DNA of 64,000 nucleotides from Pseudoflavonifractor sp. 524-17 (GTDB taxonomy: Bacteria; Bacillota; Clostridia; Oscillospirales; Oscillospiraceae), in the NCBI RefSeq assembly GCF_009935845.1, contig NZ_QWEK01000007.1, positions 22,527 through 86,526 of the forward strand, read 5' to 3'. Below are positions 62,708 through 64,000 of this stretch, piece after piece (positions within the stretch are counted from its first letter, which is position 1; the number at the start of each line of letters is the position of its first letter). The notes beneath the pieces are model-generated. The model was not told the DNA's origin, ran no database searches, and saw only the letters and a list, made by a program, of their open reading frames with translations. A program made the translations under genes and the position numbers.

Positions 62708-64000
62708 ATGAGGAAACAATTCAGAAAGAAGCTGCTGGCGCTGGGATTGGCGGCGGGACTTGCCCTGTCCGGCGCGCCGGCCGCCGCCGCCGGACAGCAG
62801 GCCACGGCCTACTCCAACGGCTCCAAGGTGCTGGTGGACGGATCCGCTGTCAACTTTGACGCCTATACCCTCTTCGAAGGCAGCAAGGGCACCAATTACT
62901 TCAAGCTGCGGGACATCGCCCAGGCGCTGCGGGGCACCCCCGCCCAGTTTGATGTGACCTGGGACAAAAATTTGGGGGCCATCAATATTACCACCGGCAA
63001 GCCCTACACCACCACTGGTGGGGAGCTGGCCCCGCCCTCCGGCCAGAGCCGTCAGGCCACCATAAACAGCGCCCCCATTTACATCAACGGAACCAAGAGC
63101 CAGCTGGGAGCCTACACTATCAACCAGAATACCTACTTCAAGCTCCGGGACCTGGGGGACGCCCTGGGCTTTGAGGTCACCTGGGATCAGAGCAGCCAGA
63201 CCATCGGCATTCAAAGTGACGCAAAGGCAGAGCCCTCCGTTCCCCCGACGCCAACCCCAACGCCTACACCCGCCCCGTCCGCCCAGACCCAGGCCGATGA
63301 GATTGTCCGCTTGGTGAACGAGGAGCGGGCCAAAGCGGGGCTGCCAGCCCTGTCCACTTACGATCCCCTGACCCAGGCGGCCCAGCTGCGGGCCACGGAG
63401 CTGCCGGGGCTGTTCTCCCACACGCGCCCGGATGGGAGCCAGTGCTTTACCGCCCTGGACGCGTTCGGCATCAAGGGGTACTACACTGCCGGTGAGAATA
63501 TCGCCGCCGGGTCCAGCACCGCGGCGGGAACCATGGACCAGTGGATGAATTCTTCCGGCCACAAGGCCAATATCCTCAACAAGGACTTTACCCACATCGG
63601 CGTGGGCTATATAAAGGCCCCCGGCGGCTATGGCCACTACTGGGTGCAGATGTTCCTGGGGTCCAACAGCCTGCCTGCCGGCGGGCAGAATCCCACTCCT
63701 ACGCCTACTCCTACACCCACACCCACACCCACTCCTACGCCTGCCCCCACACCTGCGCCCAGCCAGTCCGCAGAGGAGCTGACCGCGGAGGTGGTCCGTC
63801 TGGTAAATGAGGAGCGGGCCAAAGCGGGGCTGCCAGCCCTGTCCACCTACGATCCCCTGACCCAGGCGGCCCAGCTGCGGGCCACGGAGCTGCCGGGGCT
63901 GTTCTCCCACACGCGCCCGGATGGGAGCGACTGCTTTACCGCCTTGGAGGCGTTCAACGTTCAGTCCTACTATACCGCCGGTGAGAACATCGCCGCCGGG
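62708..64000 (+). CDS. Secreted protein with copper-amine-oxidase-like N-terminal domains and tandem CAP domains, partial
   Basis: The signal peptide (MRKQFRKKLLALGLAAGLALSGAPAAAA) is followed by two Cu-amine-oxidase N-terminal-like (stalk) repeats (NYFKLRDIAQALRGT..., TYFKLRDLGDALGFEV...), a Thr-Pro linker, a CAP/SCP domain (EIVRLVNEERAKAGLPALSTYDPLTQAAQLRA...FSHTRPDG...GENIAAG), a second Pro-Thr linker (about 63690-63755) and a second, nearly identical CAP domain that runs off the window. CAP proteins of spore formers (YkwD-like) are secreted or wall-bound; their activity is uncertain. Confidence 0.9.
   Translation, partial: MRKQFRKKLLALGLAAGLALSGAPAAAAGQQATAYSNGSKVLVDGSAVNFDAYTLFEGSKGTNYFKLRDIAQALRGTPAQFDVTWDKNLGAINITTGKPYTTTGGELAPPSGQSRQATINSAPIYINGTKSQLGAYTINQNTYFKLRDLGDALGFEVTWDQSSQTIGIQSDAKAEPSVPPTPTPTPTPAPSAQTQADEIVRLVNEERAKAGLPALSTYDPLTQAAQLRATELPGLFSHTRPDGSQCFTALDAFGIKGYYTAGENIAAGSSTAAGTMDQWMNSSGHKANILNKDFTHIGVGYIKAPGGYGHYWVQMFLGSNSLPAGGQNPTPTPTPTPTPTPTPTPAPTPAPSQSAEELTAEVVRLVNEERAKAGLPALSTYDPLTQAAQLRATELPGLFSHTRPDGSDCFTALEAFNVQSYYTAGENIAAG

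Overview
The window is chromosomal DNA of a high-GC, endospore-forming gut-type Clostridium, most likely in the Oscillospiraceae (Flavonifractor / Lawsonibacter / Pseudoflavonifractor range; this placement is inferred from gene content and GC, not from a search). Sporulation genes (ylbJ, spoVT, the yab cluster, a SpoVB-type flippase, a possible spoIIQ), Gram-positive style promoters (TTGACA-17-TATAAT), strong AGGAGG ribosome sites and frequent GTG/TTG starts all fit.

Layout. 1-7 kb: mostly minus-strand housekeeping genes (an MBL-fold hydrolase cut by the window edge, PspC, YlbJ, a helix-turn-helix membrane protein, a lipoprotein, an M23 peptidase, a SprT-like metalloprotease, and a DUF3343-YedF pair). 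7.4-12 kb: RNase Y, signal peptidase I and a two-gene type II restriction-modification system; the signal peptidase and RM genes lie between inverted 16-bp repeats. 12-20 kb: purine/methylthioadenosine salvage (PNP, MtaD), then a yab-type cluster (flippase, mazG, HU, rqcP facing yabP-yabQ-divIC-yabR). 20-30.6 kb: birA, gdhA, an NlpC/P60 enzyme, spoVT, the YloU/YloV pair, greA, and an ECF sigma factor with a probable anti-sigma protein.

30.9-46.75 kb is a roughly 16-kb mobile element of lower and uneven GC. It carries a large TnpX/TndX-type serine recombinase, a TnpW-like protein, a MobA/MobL relaxase and DUF3847 at its right end. Its cargo is defence: (i) an AAA+ ATPase / S8 subtilase pair of the IetAS type, and (ii) a restriction system made of an Eco57I-like methyltransferase plus a GIY-YIG-like/SF2-helicase protein. 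Just upstream of the second system lie an array of eleven consecutive hairpins (variable arms, shared A-rich core), a small Hin-type serine recombinase, and a 22/23-bp inverted repeat flanking a 112-bp promoter-like segment. This reads as a self-contained phase-variation switch for the restriction operon and is the most interesting part of the window.

46.8-64 kb returns to high-GC chromosome: an XRE regulator, two tandem tRNA-Gly genes each with a palindromic trailer, a transglutaminase-fold lipoprotein, a LUD protein, YitT, topoisomerase IV (parE and parC separated by a 0.5-kb nested palindrome), a complete branched-chain amino-acid ABC transporter (livK-livH-livM-livG-livF), an SDR reductase, an aldose epimerase-like protein, and a secreted CAP-domain protein cut by the right edge. 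Interspersed palindromic intergenic repeats recur through the chromosomal part.
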